From the NCBI GenBank assembly GCA_002309345.1, contig DBWZ01000019.1, positions 1-45,485 of the forward strand: DNA of 45,485 nucleotides, given 5' to 3'. The notes under the pieces were generated by a model, which worked only from the letters and a program-made list of their open reading frames with translations, was not told the DNA's origin and did no database searches. Within the stretch, counting starts at the first letter, position 1, and every line of letters begins with the position of its first letter. This DNA comes from Pseudobutyrivibrio sp. UBA1225. GTDB lineage: Bacteria > Bacillota > Clostridia > Lachnospirales > Lachnospiraceae. Below, in pieces: positions 8,703 through 17,193 of the stretch. Made by a program: the position numbers and the translations under genes.

Positions 8703-9374
8703 ATGATTCGAGATATCAAGGCAATTTTAACACTGAAAAAAGAATCTGAAATACTCAATATATCTATAGTGTTAGGAACTCTAGTAATAGGTGGAGTCGT
8801 GGCTATACTGACAAGTACAAGTGGTATAACACGCAAAGAGGTGTTTATGCTTGTTGGTGGAATTATGGCTTTCATGTATCTAATTATCGGAGTAATGGTA
8901 AAGCTGTTTAACAACACAGAGGAAACCTATAAAGGTTTGTCATTTGGTTTTACTAGAAGAAAGCTTTTCACATACAGCAGATTAGTAGATTTAGCCGAGC
9001 TAATTGTATTAGCATTGATTGAGTTGATATTCTTTAATGAATACGGATTTACGATAATTATCCGAGTTGGATTAATACTATTTGGACTTGTAATGTGGAC
9101 AGAAGGAATAGGTGGTAACAGTATCATCAGATATGGCAAAACAGCTTACATAGTTTATTATGTATTTATGTTTGTTGTCATGTTTGGAGGACCTAGATTA
9201 GTTGCCAAGGTTCCAGTACTAAAGAATGGAGCTATTAAATTCCTAGAGGGACTAATCAATCCTGCGGCAGCTCAAGCTCCAGTATGGATTGGGTTAATTG
9301 CATTTGTAGTTCTAGGCTTAATTGTAAACTGGATTACCTTCAGAAAAATCCCTGTAAATCAGGTTTTGATGTAG
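8703..9374 (+). CDS. ABC transporter membrane subunit (second)
   Basis: This 223-residue protein has about six hydrophobic segments and a conserved-looking loop (NNTEETYKGLSFGFTRRKLF) of the kind seen in ABC-2 permeases of YtrA operons. The start at 8703 follows AGGAGGAGAAATA. An in-frame extension to 8652 would overlap the previous gene and lacks a ribosome binding site. It resembles the preceding gene in size and topology, so the two probably form a heterodimeric channel. The operon ends directly after it in a 13-bp perfect hairpin. Confidence 0.75.
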   Translation: MIRDIKAILTLKKESEILNISIVLGTLVIGGVVAILTSTSGITRKEVFMLVGGIMAFMYLIIGVMVKLFNNTEETYKGLSFGFTRRKLFTYSRLVDLAELIVLALIELIFFNEYGFTIIIRVGLILFGLVMWTEGIGGNSIIRYGKTAYIVYYVFMFVVMFGGPRLVAKVPVLKNGAIKFLEGLINPAAAQAPVWIGLIAFVVLGLIVNWITFRKIPVNQVLM

Positions 9375-9650
9375 AACAAGATTAAGCATCAAGCTTAATC
9401 TTGTTCGTACAAGGATGCTCCCTTGAAGAATTTCAAGGGAGTAGTCTGGATTGAATGGAATGAAATCCAGATTAAAATGCAGCTATCCTATGCTGCATTT
9501 TAACCCCAAGATTAAGCATCAAGCTTAATCATGTTCGTATAAGGATGCTCCCTTGAAGAATTTCAAGGGAGTAGTCTGGATTGAATGGAATGTGATGCTT
9601 CCTTGAAGAATTTCACGAGTGGTTGCTCTTTCAGCAGCCACTCTTTTTTG
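9375..9650 (+). repeat. Array of consecutive hairpins with an 85-bp direct repeat, ending in a terminator
   Basis: An 85-bp unit at 9378-9462 recurs at 9508-9592 with two mismatches visible, and a third fragment covers about 9593-9617. Hairpins in order are AACAAGATTAAGC/GCTTAATCTTGTT (13 bp), CTCCCTTGAA/TTCAAGGGAG (10 bp), TCTGGATT/AATCCAGA (8 bp) and AAAATGCAGC/GCTGCATTTT (10 bp). The first two then repeat. GAGTGGTTGCT/AGCAGCCACTC plus TTTTTT (9617-9649) closes the array as a classical terminator. No gene lies in this 340-base gap. Confidence 0.85.
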
Positions 9651-9675
9651 ATTTAAATCTCATAATTGGTATAAT
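9648..9675 (+). promoter_or_regulatory. Promoter for the O-acylation locus
   Basis: TTGATT (9648-9653), a 16-base spacer and an extended -10 TGGTATAAT (TATAAT at 9670-9675) lie 41 bases before the acyltransferase start. The -35 overlaps the T-run of the preceding terminator. Confidence 0.7.
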
Positions 9676-9716
9676 GGTTGTTGTAGGTGTCAAATACAAG
9701 AAGTAAGGAGCAGTAA

Positions 9717-10832
9717 ATGACAGCGACAATAACAAAGAAAAATGGACGGATAGAATTCTTACGTTTTGTTTTTGCTTTGGGAATTTTATTTTTTCACATT
9801 CACAAGCGCTTTATCGAAGAGGGCGAGTTCCTTGAGATTGGCGATACTGGATTAAACTTCTTTGCCAGAGGCTACATCGGGGTAGAGTTTTTCTTTTTGG
9901 TGTCTGGATATCTGTTGGCAGCCAGTGCCTTTGCCAAAAGGAATGACAACGATTTGCCGATTGGTTCAGAAACAGCATTGATGATGAAGAGAAAATTTTG
10001 GAATGTTTTTCCTTATCATCTATTTGCAATCATTCTTACAATTATCGTAAATGCGTATTTTCTAGAAAATACTTTTTCAGCAAAGTTCCACTATGTTGTG
10101 GATTCTTGGGCATCTTTATTTTTCCTTCAGGTGTTTGGTTTTGATAGCACATGGGTTAATAAACTCACATGGTATTTAGATGTTTGGCTTATGGTTACCT
10201 TTATGTTCTATCCATTACTGCGCAAATACTATGATGTATTTGTAAAGATAATATGCCCTTTGCTAGCGCTATTTATTTTGGGCTATATGGCTCACGAATA
10301 TGATGGAATAGCAGGAATTGACGGTTGGACTGGAATGTTTTACAAGTGCTTCCTAAGAGGACTCTCGGAGATGGCTTTGGGCTGCACCACATTCAGCATA
10401 ACTAGACGTATCAGTAGATATGAATTCTCAAAGTCTGGCAAGGTAATACTTGGCATTTTGGAGGTAGTATGTTATTTTATTGTCTTTAGATATGCTTGCA
10501 CAGAGATGGATGTCAAGTACAGCTTCCCTGTTATTTTTGTGTTGTGGATTGCAGTTATACTTACATTTTCAGATATAAATCCTTTACGCAAAGTGTTTGA
10601 TAATGAGGTTTGCATGTGGCTTGGCAGAGTCAGTTTGCTAATATATCTCAATCAATTCTATGGAATTAGATTAATGCAGGAGTATCTTGCAAAGGAATGC
10701 TTTGTTGTCAAAGTAATTGCTTGTACTGCAATAACATTTGCAGGCGCATTTCTATGTCACATAGTAGTATCCTTTTTCAAAAAGATGCATCCAATTAGAA
10801 AGTTTATAGTTAAGTATCCAGAGGAAGAATAG
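9717..10832 (+). CDS. Acyltransferase-3 family membrane protein
   Basis: This 371-residue integral membrane protein has about ten hydrophobic segments. It opens with the hallmark RIEFLRFVFALGILFFHIHK, in which the histidine of the first membrane helix is the conserved catalytic-site residue of the OafA/acyltransferase-3 family. These enzymes transfer acetyl or other acyl groups to surface glycans, lipids or peptidoglycan. AAGGAG lies upstream of the ATG. It is followed within two bases by an MBOAT gene and then by a DHHW protein, which points to an envelope-polymer acylation function. Confidence 0.9.
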   Translation: MTATITKKNGRIEFLRFVFALGILFFHIHKRFIEEGEFLEIGDTGLNFFARGYIGVEFFFLVSGYLLAASAFAKRNDNDLPIGSETALMMKRKFWNVFPYHLFAIILTIIVNAYFLENTFSAKFHYVVDSWASLFFLQVFGFDSTWVNKLTWYLDVWLMVTFMFYPLLRKYYDVFVKIICPLLALFILGYMAHEYDGIAGIDGWTGMFYKCFLRGLSEMALGCTTFSITRRISRYEFSKSGKVILGILEVVCYFIVFRYACTEMDVKYSFPVIFVLWIAVILTFSDINPLRKVFDNEVCMWLGRVSLLIYLNQFYGIRLMQEYLAKECFVVKVIACTAITFAGAFLCHIVVSFFKKMHPIRKFIVKYPEEE

Positions 10833-10833
10833 T

Positions 10834-12300
10834 TTGGTTTTTAGTTCTTTAATTTTTTGTACTATATTCCTTCCATTATGCTTATTGGCATACTTTGCCA
10901 TTCCTAAAGCTGTAAAGGGTGGAGTAAAGCGCAAAATTTCGATATCAAATTACATATTGTTAGTTTTTAGTTTAATCTTTTATGCTTTTGGCGGCGTTAA
11001 GTATCTGCTTCTCATAGCACTGATAATCCTTATCAACTGGGGGGCAGGATTTTTGTGTGCCAACGACAGGCATGGTCTTGCTGTTAGAAGAATAGGTCTT
11101 ATAGGCGCCATACTAGGTGATTTGGGATTGCTGTTCTTCTTCAAATATTTCAATCTTGCTGTTGCAATAATTGAAAATTTGTTTTACAGTAACAAGCTTT
11201 CTGTGGGTAAGAGGCTTGCAGGAGTGTTCTCTGGAGTTGGAAATGGAGCTCTTGGCATAGAGCAAATTGTGCTGCCAGTTGGTATTTCCTTTTTCACATT
11301 CCAGGCGTTGTCTTACGTAATTGATGTTTATAACGATACCGTAGATATTCAGGGCAATTTACTATACTTTGCTCTTTATATTTCATGCTTTCCACAGCTG
11401 ATTGCTGGACCAATTGTCCACTACAAGGACATTGATACTCAGCTTTCTGAGCGAAGTGTCAGCATGGAGGGATTTGCTGAGGGTGTCAAAAGGTTTTGCT
11501 TTGGTCTCGGTAAAAAAGTATTAATTGCAAATACACTTGCAACTATAGTGGATAAGATTTGGGACATAGATATGAAAACTCTAGATGCAACAACAGCATG
11601 GCTTGGAGCAATCTGCTACACCTTCCAAATCTACTACGATTTTAGTGGCTATTCAGATATGGCAATTGGGCTTGGCAAAATGTTTGGATTTGATTTCAAG
11701 GAAAACTTTAACTATCCTTACAGATCCCAGTCAGTTCAGGAGTTCTGGAGACGTTGGCACATCTCTCTATCAACCTGGTTCAGAGATTATGTCTACATCC
11801 CACTTGGAGGAAGCCGTTGCAGCATAAAAAAAACATGCTTCAACATATTCATTGTTTTCCTTCTTACAGGAATTTGGCATGGTGCCAATTGGACCTTTAT
11901 TGTATGGGGACTTGTCTATGGATTGCTTCTGATATTTGAAAGACTTTGGTTTGGAAAAATACTAGAAAAAAATCCTCTTAAGTTTTTAAACAGATTTTTG
12001 ATATTTATTGTAGTAACGCTGCTCTGGGTAGTATTTAGAGCTGACAACATTATGCACGCTAAAGCATACTTGGCCCGCATGTTTACAGGTGGAATAAGCA
12101 TTTTGAATCTGCTTAATTATCTATCTGGAATAGGAGTGATTGCAATAGTTTTGGCAGCATTGCTGTCTGGATTTGTGCAGGACCATATCAAGAGTCCTAT
12201 CATAAAAAATAATGGCGTTTTAGCAATTGTTATTATGTTGCTCAGCCTGTTGTTTTTAGTTAACGGAACCTATAACCCATTTATTTACTACCAATTCTAA
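10834..12300 (+). CDS. MBOAT family O-acyltransferase (AlgI/DltB type)
   Basis: This 488-residue membrane-bound O-acyltransferase starts with MVFSSLIF, typical of the AlgI/PatA branch. It carries the catalytic-site region LLTGIWHGANWTFIVWG with the invariant histidine, and the conserved FWRRWHISLSTWFRDYVYIPLGG loop. It has about ten to twelve membrane helices. The start is a TTG at 10834, placed six bases after AGGAAG. The family passes acyl groups across the membrane to a partner that loads the polymer. The next gene encodes a plausible partner. Confidence 0.93.
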   Translation: MVFSSLIFCTIFLPLCLLAYFAIPKAVKGGVKRKISISNYILLVFSLIFYAFGGVKYLLLIALIILINWGAGFLCANDRHGLAVRRIGLIGAILGDLGLLFFFKYFNLAVAIIENLFYSNKLSVGKRLAGVFSGVGNGALGIEQIVLPVGISFFTFQALSYVIDVYNDTVDIQGNLLYFALYISCFPQLIAGPIVHYKDIDTQLSERSVSMEGFAEGVKRFCFGLGKKVLIANTLATIVDKIWDIDMKTLDATTAWLGAICYTFQIYYDFSGYSDMAIGLGKMFGFDFKENFNYPYRSQSVQEFWRRWHISLSTWFRDYVYIPLGGSRCSIKKTCFNIFIVFLLTGIWHGANWTFIVWGLVYGLLLIFERLWFGKILEKNPLKFLNRFLIFIVVTLLWVVFRADNIMHAKAYLARMFTGGISILNLLNYLSGIGVIAIVLAALLSGFVQDHIKSPIIKNNGVLAIVIMLLSLLFLVNGTYNPFIYYQF

Positions 12301-12310
12301 AGGAATAAAT

Positions 12311-13588
12311 ATGAATTTTAATAGCTTCAAAAATAAAACTTTAATATTGGTATTCGTTTGTATCTTGGCACTGCCGTGGATTGTTGGTGGCGGGATGCGT
12401 CTGTTTGCGCCAAAGCTCTTTAAAAAGCTTACAGTTGTTGAGACGGAAAAGCGTCAACTCAACAAAATAGAGTGGAGCAACTTGTTGAATACAGGTGAGA
12501 GCATTTCTGATTTTGTAGATGATAGAATACCATTTAGATATTCTTTGATTTCTCTTTATAAAAACATGAATGACAAAACAGAAGGCCAGTATCAAAAGGC
12601 TGCCACTGCAATAGGTCAAAAGATTTATTCTGCAAATAAAGGCAAGGATAAAGGGCAAGAAGCCAATCAGCCAGTAGCTCCAGACGAGGCGGCTGCAGGC
12701 GAGCAGGCGGCACAAGAACAATTACCGGACAATTATTTTCCGTTGCAAACCTATGAGGATGTTATCATAGCTAGAGATGGCTGGTTATTCCTATATGGAG
12801 AGCATGAAATAGAATGTTATCAGGGCACTAATTTATTATCGCAAGAAGACTTAGCAAACTACGCAGCAAAGCTCAATGCTTTGCAGGATTTATGTGATGC
12901 CCAAGGCAAGCAGCTATATATTTATATAGCGCCAAACAAATCGCAGGTATATTCAAAATATATGCCGACTGTTGATATCGTAAATACGGTTAAAAGAGCT
13001 CAGCAGCTGCATAGCTACATGGCAGAAAACTGCCGAACACCGTTTATATATCCGTTGACAGAATGTTTAAATGCAGCTGGAATAGTTCAGACATATTACA
13101 AGTACGATAGCCACTGGAACCACATAGGAGCTTTGTACGGCACAAACGCTTTATATGCGGCTATGGGTGCAGAGCAGACAAATCCTATGGATTGGAATGT
13201 GGGAACCCAAGACGCTGACAAATACGAGCTATATACCTATATGGGTATACCTGATGATATGGTTACACATGATGATCAGGAATGCACAATCGATTATAGA
13301 CCGAATGTGACTGTAAATGGTCTTGATCCTGAGGCTATGATTTGTCGAACCACAAGCGATGGAATGTATGACAGAAGAATTTGCATGATTGGGGATAGCT
13401 TCAGAGTAAATATGATGCCATATATAGCAAAAGATTTCACAAACTGTACCTTTGCTCATCGTGATCACATGAAGGAGGTATATGACGATATTAAAGCATC
13501 AGATACCATCATCATTGAAGCGGTAGAGCGCTATGACTACGAAGCATTCAACACGATACAAAGAGTTACTAATGTATTGAGTCAATAA
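12311..13588 (+). CDS. DHHW/AlgX-AlgJ-like SGNH-fold protein (O-acetylation partner)
   Basis: This 425-residue protein has an N-terminal membrane anchor (about 9-28) and an Ala/Gln/Glu-rich linker (about 115-140), followed by an SGNH-like domain. YDSHWNHIGALYG (about residue 258) supplies the Asp-His pair of AlgJ/AlgX/DHHW proteins, and MIGDSFR (about 356) supplies the serine. These proteins sit outside the membrane and complete transfer of acyl groups delivered by an MBOAT. It follows the MBOAT gene after 10 bases with AAAGGAATAAAT. Target polymer unknown. Confidence 0.85.
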   Translation: MNFNSFKNKTLILVFVCILALPWIVGGGMRLFAPKLFKKLTVVETEKRQLNKIEWSNLLNTGESISDFVDDRIPFRYSLISLYKNMNDKTEGQYQKAATAIGQKIYSANKGKDKGQEANQPVAPDEAAAGEQAAQEQLPDNYFPLQTYEDVIIARDGWLFLYGEHEIECYQGTNLLSQEDLANYAAKLNALQDLCDAQGKQLYIYIAPNKSQVYSKYMPTVDIVNTVKRAQQLHSYMAENCRTPFIYPLTECLNAAGIVQTYYKYDSHWNHIGALYGTNALYAAMGAEQTNPMDWNVGTQDADKYELYTYMGIPDDMVTHDDQECTIDYRPNVTVNGLDPEAMICRTTSDGMYDRRICMIGDSFRVNMMPYIAKDFTNCTFAHRDHMKEVYDDIKASDTIIIEAVERYDYEAFNTIQRVTNVLSQ

Positions 13589-13631
13589 ATAAGAACAAGC
13601 ACCTTGTAATAACAAGGTGCTTGTTCTTATT
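13589..13631. terminator. Bidirectional terminator between convergent genes
   Basis: AAGAACAAGCACCTTG and CAAGGTGCTTGTTCTT are perfect 16-base arms with a TAATAA loop. A/T runs on both sides suit it to stop transcription from the DHHW gene and from the minus-strand esterase gene. Confidence 0.9.
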
Positions 13632-14707
13632 TACAATGCTGCAATTAAATGCTCTGCTATAGCTTCAAAGCCTTCATCGTTTGGATGGCCGGCCAGGAAT
13701 GACCCTATCGTATATACGGTACCATTTGGTGCTGTAAATTGATCACCCTCGTGAAGCTGATATTTGGATACGCCCTGAACATCTGCAAGACTTACGAATG
13801 TACAGCCTGTTTCAGAAGCAACAGCTTTTTTGGTATTTATGATGTTTGAATAATCCCAGAAATTGTCTAGGATATATACTTTGGCGTTAGGATTGTAGCT
13901 GTGGATATAAGTAACCATATCCCTGAAATCTTCTTTAAAGTGGCTTTCGTGCCCTTTAACATTTTCACCTAACTCGATAACAATTTTGTCGTATTGATAC
14001 TTGGTGATATATGGATCCAAATCATCCACTTCTCTGTTTCTAGTGTTTGAAAATTCCCAAGAACGCATTGACATAAAATCAAATGATGAATAGCCCTTGG
14101 CAGAGACGGTACGATGAACATAGTCTTTGTCAGGTGTTGTGGCACCGCAACCCCAGCCCGAGCCCCACCAATCCTTGGTGGCAGGATACATTGTTATGGA
14201 ATTTCCAATAAACAAAATATCTTTGGTAGCGGTAGGAATTGGCTTTGAGTTTTTAGGAAGTGGTATATCAATGTATTCTTCCGAAAGATCTTCAAACGCA
14301 ACGAAGCCATAATCGCCATTGATTTTGATTTTATAGAAATCTGATTGGTCACACTTGGCTACGATTTCTGTTGGTTGGTCGATTGTAAGGGAACCAATTA
14401 TTTCTGCTGTAGAAAATGGCTCTTCACGAACAGTTGCCTTATCAACTGCGTAATAGGTCTCTTCAAAATCGGTGAAGGTGTATTCATCTTTATCTAATTT
14501 TTCATCCGATTCTTTAAATTGTTTCTCCTGGCGTGCTTTTGCTGCTTCTTCTGCTTGAATCTGAAGCTGTAGTTCTGCTTCTTGTTGCTTTTCCCTTTGT
14601 GCAATTCTGGCAGCCTCTTGCTTGTTCTGATATACAACTAAACTACAAAAGGCTATGATCAAAACCACTAGGGAAATCCATAGTGCAATAACAATTTTCT
14701 TCTTCAA
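13631..14707 (-). CDS. Membrane-anchored SH3-domain SGNH/GDSL-type hydrolase
   Basis: This 358-residue protein has an N-terminal membrane anchor (about 5-27), a charged Gln/Glu/Lys-rich coiled coil (about 28-70), a bacterial SH3-like segment (about 84-147; KATVREEPFSTAEIIGSL...YGFVAFEDL) and a C-terminal SGNH domain. The SGNH domain opens with DILFIGNSITMY (GNS in place of GDS) and ends with HPNDEGFEAIAEHL, which carries the catalytic Asp/His region. The start is a TTG at 14707, seven bases after AGGAG. It converges on the acylation operon, so a deacylase acting on the same envelope polymer is a reasonable inference. Confidence 0.82.
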   Translation of the reverse strand: MKKKIVIALWISLVVLIIAFCSLVVYQNKQEAARIAQREKQQEAELQLQIQAEEAAKARQEKQFKESDEKLDKDEYTFTDFEETYYAVDKATVREEPFSTAEIIGSLTIDQPTEIVAKCDQSDFYKIKINGDYGFVAFEDLSEEYIDIPLPKNSKPIPTATKDILFIGNSITMYPATKDWWGSGWGCGATTPDKDYVHRTVSAKGYSSFDFMSMRSWEFSNTRNREVDDLDPYITKYQYDKIVIELGENVKGHESHFKEDFRDMVTYIHSYNPNAKVYILDNFWDYSNIINTKKAVASETGCTFVSLADVQGVSKYQLHEGDQFTAPNGTVYTIGSFLAGHPNDEGFEAIAEHLIAAL

Positions 14708-14817
14708 AATTATTCTCCTATAAAAAACAACTACGATTAACTATAATGGTATCAGGAAAACACCATTAACGAACATTATAACACTTTAGTACTTGGAAGT
14801 CATATGGGGGCTATTCT

Positions 14818-16293
14818 ATGAAGAATATACTTACAGCAAAAGAAATGAAATCCTTTGATGAAGCAACTATTGCAAAGCACAAGGTTCCATCAATGGTGCT
14901 CATGGAACGAGCAGCCATTTCAGTCAACGACTTGATTGATGATAAATATCCAGAGGTGGAATCTATCTGCGTTTTGTGTGGTCCGGGAAATAACGGGGGA
15001 GACGGAGTTGCAGTAGCTCGATTGCTTTATCTAAAAGGCTACAACGCAAGTGCGATATTGATTGGAGACAAGAAAAAGTTTTCAAACCAATTAAATGAGC
15101 AAATAGAAATTGCAAAGTCTTACAATGTGCCGCTTAAATATGGATTTGATTCAAACGTATATGCGGATTTATTTGTAGATGCAATGTTTGGAATAGGACT
15201 TAAACGAGGCCTTGAGGGAGAGTTCGCCGCAGCTGCAAAGCATATAAACGATAGTGGAAAGCCTATTATTGCTGTGGATATCCCATCTGGATTGGACACA
15301 GACTGTGGAAGAATCTTGGGAGAGGTAGCAGTTAAGGCAAATATGGTAGTTACATTTGCGTATCTAAAAAAAGGATTAATTCTTGGAGAATGCAAGGATT
15401 ATGTTGATGAGATATTCGTTGCAGATGTGGGAATTTATGGCGATCCTACAAATAGCTATCTATTAGGCGAGGAAGTTCTAGATTTAATACCAGAGCGTCA
15501 GGCTACAGCCAACAAGGGCACCTGTGGTAAGATACTTGTGGTTGCAGGAAGCGAGAGCATCTATGGCGCGTGCTATTTGTCTGCCAAGGCGGCATTAGTG
15601 ACTGGTTCTGGGTTGGTAAAAATCTATACACATACAAATAACATATCTTCTATACAACAAGCACTTCCAGAGGCGATGTATTTGGGATATGAAAGCTTCA
15701 ATAAAAAAGAATTATTAGAGCAGATGAATTGGGCTGATGTGATTTTAATAGGACCAGGGCTTGGTACGTCACAATTATCTGAGGCTATAATGACTACAGT
15801 TCTTGAAAAAGCAGATAAACCGATGATTATAGATGCTGATGGAATTAATTTGGCAGCAAAAAATATGGAGTTGTTAAAGGCAGCTTCAGACAGGATTGAA
15901 ATAATTCTTACCCCACATTTGAAAGAGATGGAACGCCTTACAGGAATAAAGGTTTCTAAGATAAATTATTCCATGGAGGAAGTTGCTAAAGAGTTTATTA
16001 AAAAAATAAAATGCACACTAATTTTGAAAAACTTCACAACTGTGATAGCGGCTGAAAACAAAATATATTACTGCATTAGTGGAAACCAGGCGTTGGCGAC
16101 TCCAGGCTCAGGGGATGTGCTTTCAGGAGTAGTTTCATCCTTGGCGGGCCAAGGCTTATCCGCGGCAAATTCAGCAACAATCGGGGCTTATATCCATGGT
16201 GTCGCAGGAACAAATGCCTCAAGAAATAGAAATATAAAAAGTGTCCTTGCCTCCGACATAATTCAAGAGCTTACAAATATTAAAAAACTCTAA
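14818..16293 (+). CDS. nnrD/nnrE: Bifunctional NAD(P)HX epimerase / ADP-dependent NAD(P)HX dehydratase
   Basis: This 491-residue fusion repairs hydrated NADH/NADPH. The N-terminal YjeF_N epimerase half (about 1-210) has GPGNNGGDG and FVDAMFGIGLKRG. The C-terminal ribokinase-like dehydratase half (about 225-490) has GPGLGTS, PHLKEMERLTG and the catalytic GSGDVLSG. The length and domain order are those of full YjeF proteins. GGGGGC precedes the ATG. The next genes encode a Nudix NAD regulator and NadE, which fits a coenzyme maintenance group. Confidence 0.94.
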   Translation: MKNILTAKEMKSFDEATIAKHKVPSMVLMERAAISVNDLIDDKYPEVESICVLCGPGNNGGDGVAVARLLYLKGYNASAILIGDKKKFSNQLNEQIEIAKSYNVPLKYGFDSNVYADLFVDAMFGIGLKRGLEGEFAAAAKHINDSGKPIIAVDIPSGLDTDCGRILGEVAVKANMVVTFAYLKKGLILGECKDYVDEIFVADVGIYGDPTNSYLLGEEVLDLIPERQATANKGTCGKILVVAGSESIYGACYLSAKAALVTGSGLVKIYTHTNNISSIQQALPEAMYLGYESFNKKELLEQMNWADVILIGPGLGTSQLSEAIMTTVLEKADKPMIIDADGINLAAKNMELLKAASDRIEIILTPHLKEMERLTGIKVSKINYSMEEVAKEFIKKIKCTLILKNFTTVIAAENKIYYCISGNQALATPGSGDVLSGVVSSLAGQGLSAANSATIGAYIHGVAGTNASRNRNIKSVLASDIIQELTNIKKL

Positions 16294-16309
16294 AAATAAT
16301 TTTTAACCA

Positions 16310-16346
16310 TTGACAAAATAAAGAAATAGTAGTAGCTTACTACTAT
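16310..16346 (+). promoter_or_regulatory. Promoter region with palindromic operator before the NrtR-like gene
   Basis: TTGACA lies at 16310-16315. ATAGTAGTA (16326-16334) and TACTACTAT (16338-16346) form a perfect 9-bp inverted repeat around GCT, where the -10 would lie. The -10 itself is not clear-cut. The position fits autoregulation by the Nudix regulator encoded 24 bases downstream. Confidence 0.65.
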
Positions 16347-16370
16347 GGATTATTTTACAAGGAGGATATA

Positions 16371-17183
16371 ATGGAATTAAAGGATAAAAATGGTCTTACC
16401 GAAGCGGAATTCTTAGCACAATATGATCCAGGCGACTATCCTAGACCCTCTGTAACAGTTGATATGATGGTTCTTGGCACCAAGAAAGATTTATCAGGGC
16501 TTAGGATTTTATTGATAAAAAGAGGCGGACACCCATACTTAAACAGTTGGGCGCTACCTGGTGGTTTCGTCCATCCAGACGAAACATGCTACGAGGCAGC
16601 AAAGCGAGAGCTTAGAGAAGAGACTGGTATCAAAGATGTATTCCTCGAGCAGGTATACACTTTTTCAAAGCCAGACCGTGATCCTCGAACTAGAGTAATG
16701 AGCGTTGCTTACATTGCTCTTACACCATTTACACTACCAGTTAAGGGTGGTGACGATGCTTTAGAGGCAGCTTGGTTTGACTTCGAATTTACGGATAACA
16801 AGATTCACATCTACAATGAGGATATCGGAGTTGATATCTTATATTATCTTTCAACAAAACGTTTTAAAAATGGTCACATCAAGTACCCAAATCTTGTTCC
16901 AACACTTAAGAGCAAGACAAAGCTAGCGTTTGATCACGTAGAAATCATTGTGGAATCTATGAAAAAGATTCGAAAGGAAATCGAATATACGGATTTACCT
17001 TTCTCAATGGCGGAAGTATCATTTACTTTGCCAGACTTACAGGTTATCTACGAGCTATTGTTAGGCCACAAGCTCTACAAAGCCAACTTTAGAATTATGG
17101 TTGCCGATAGGATAGAGCCTCTTGGAGAAAAGGGCAAATCAATCGTCGGTCGACGCATGTCAGAGCTATACATACTCAAGTAG
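16371..17183 (+). CDS. NrtR-like Nudix-domain protein with C-terminal winged helix
   Basis: This 270-residue protein has an N-terminal Nudix domain with an intact box, GGFVHPDETCYEAAKRELRE followed by ETGI (about residues 64-87). A C-terminal domain (about 180-270; LAFDHVEIIVESMKKIRKEIEYTDLPF, FTLPDLQVIYELLLG, NFRIMV, GRRMSELYIL) matches the winged-helix tail of NrtR regulators. NrtR proteins sense ADP-ribose and repress NAD genes. Because the Nudix box looks complete, it could also hydrolyse ADP-ribose. It sits between NnrE/D and nadE with a palindrome upstream, which supports a regulatory role. AAGGAGGATATA precedes the ATG. Confidence 0.82.
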   Translation: MELKDKNGLTEAEFLAQYDPGDYPRPSVTVDMMVLGTKKDLSGLRILLIKRGGHPYLNSWALPGGFVHPDETCYEAAKRELREETGIKDVFLEQVYTFSKPDRDPRTRVMSVAYIALTPFTLPVKGGDDALEAAWFDFEFTDNKIHIYNEDIGVDILYYLSTKRFKNGHIKYPNLVPTLKSKTKLAFDHVEIIVESMKKIRKEIEYTDLPFSMAEVSFTLPDLQVIYELLLGHKLYKANFRIMVADRIEPLGEKGKSIVGRRMSELYILK

Positions 17184-17193
17184 GAGGCACAAA

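Noticed and set aside
9375..9650. CRISPR-like array
   Set aside because: Only two long repeat units occur, with a spacer-like gap that is itself a set of hairpins; unit size, structure and the lack of cas genes do not fit CRISPR.
17122..17193. N-terminal extension of NadE overlapping the Nudix gene
   Set aside because: The sequence is out-of-frame Nudix coding DNA, and a well-placed AGGAGG supports the TTG at 17194.
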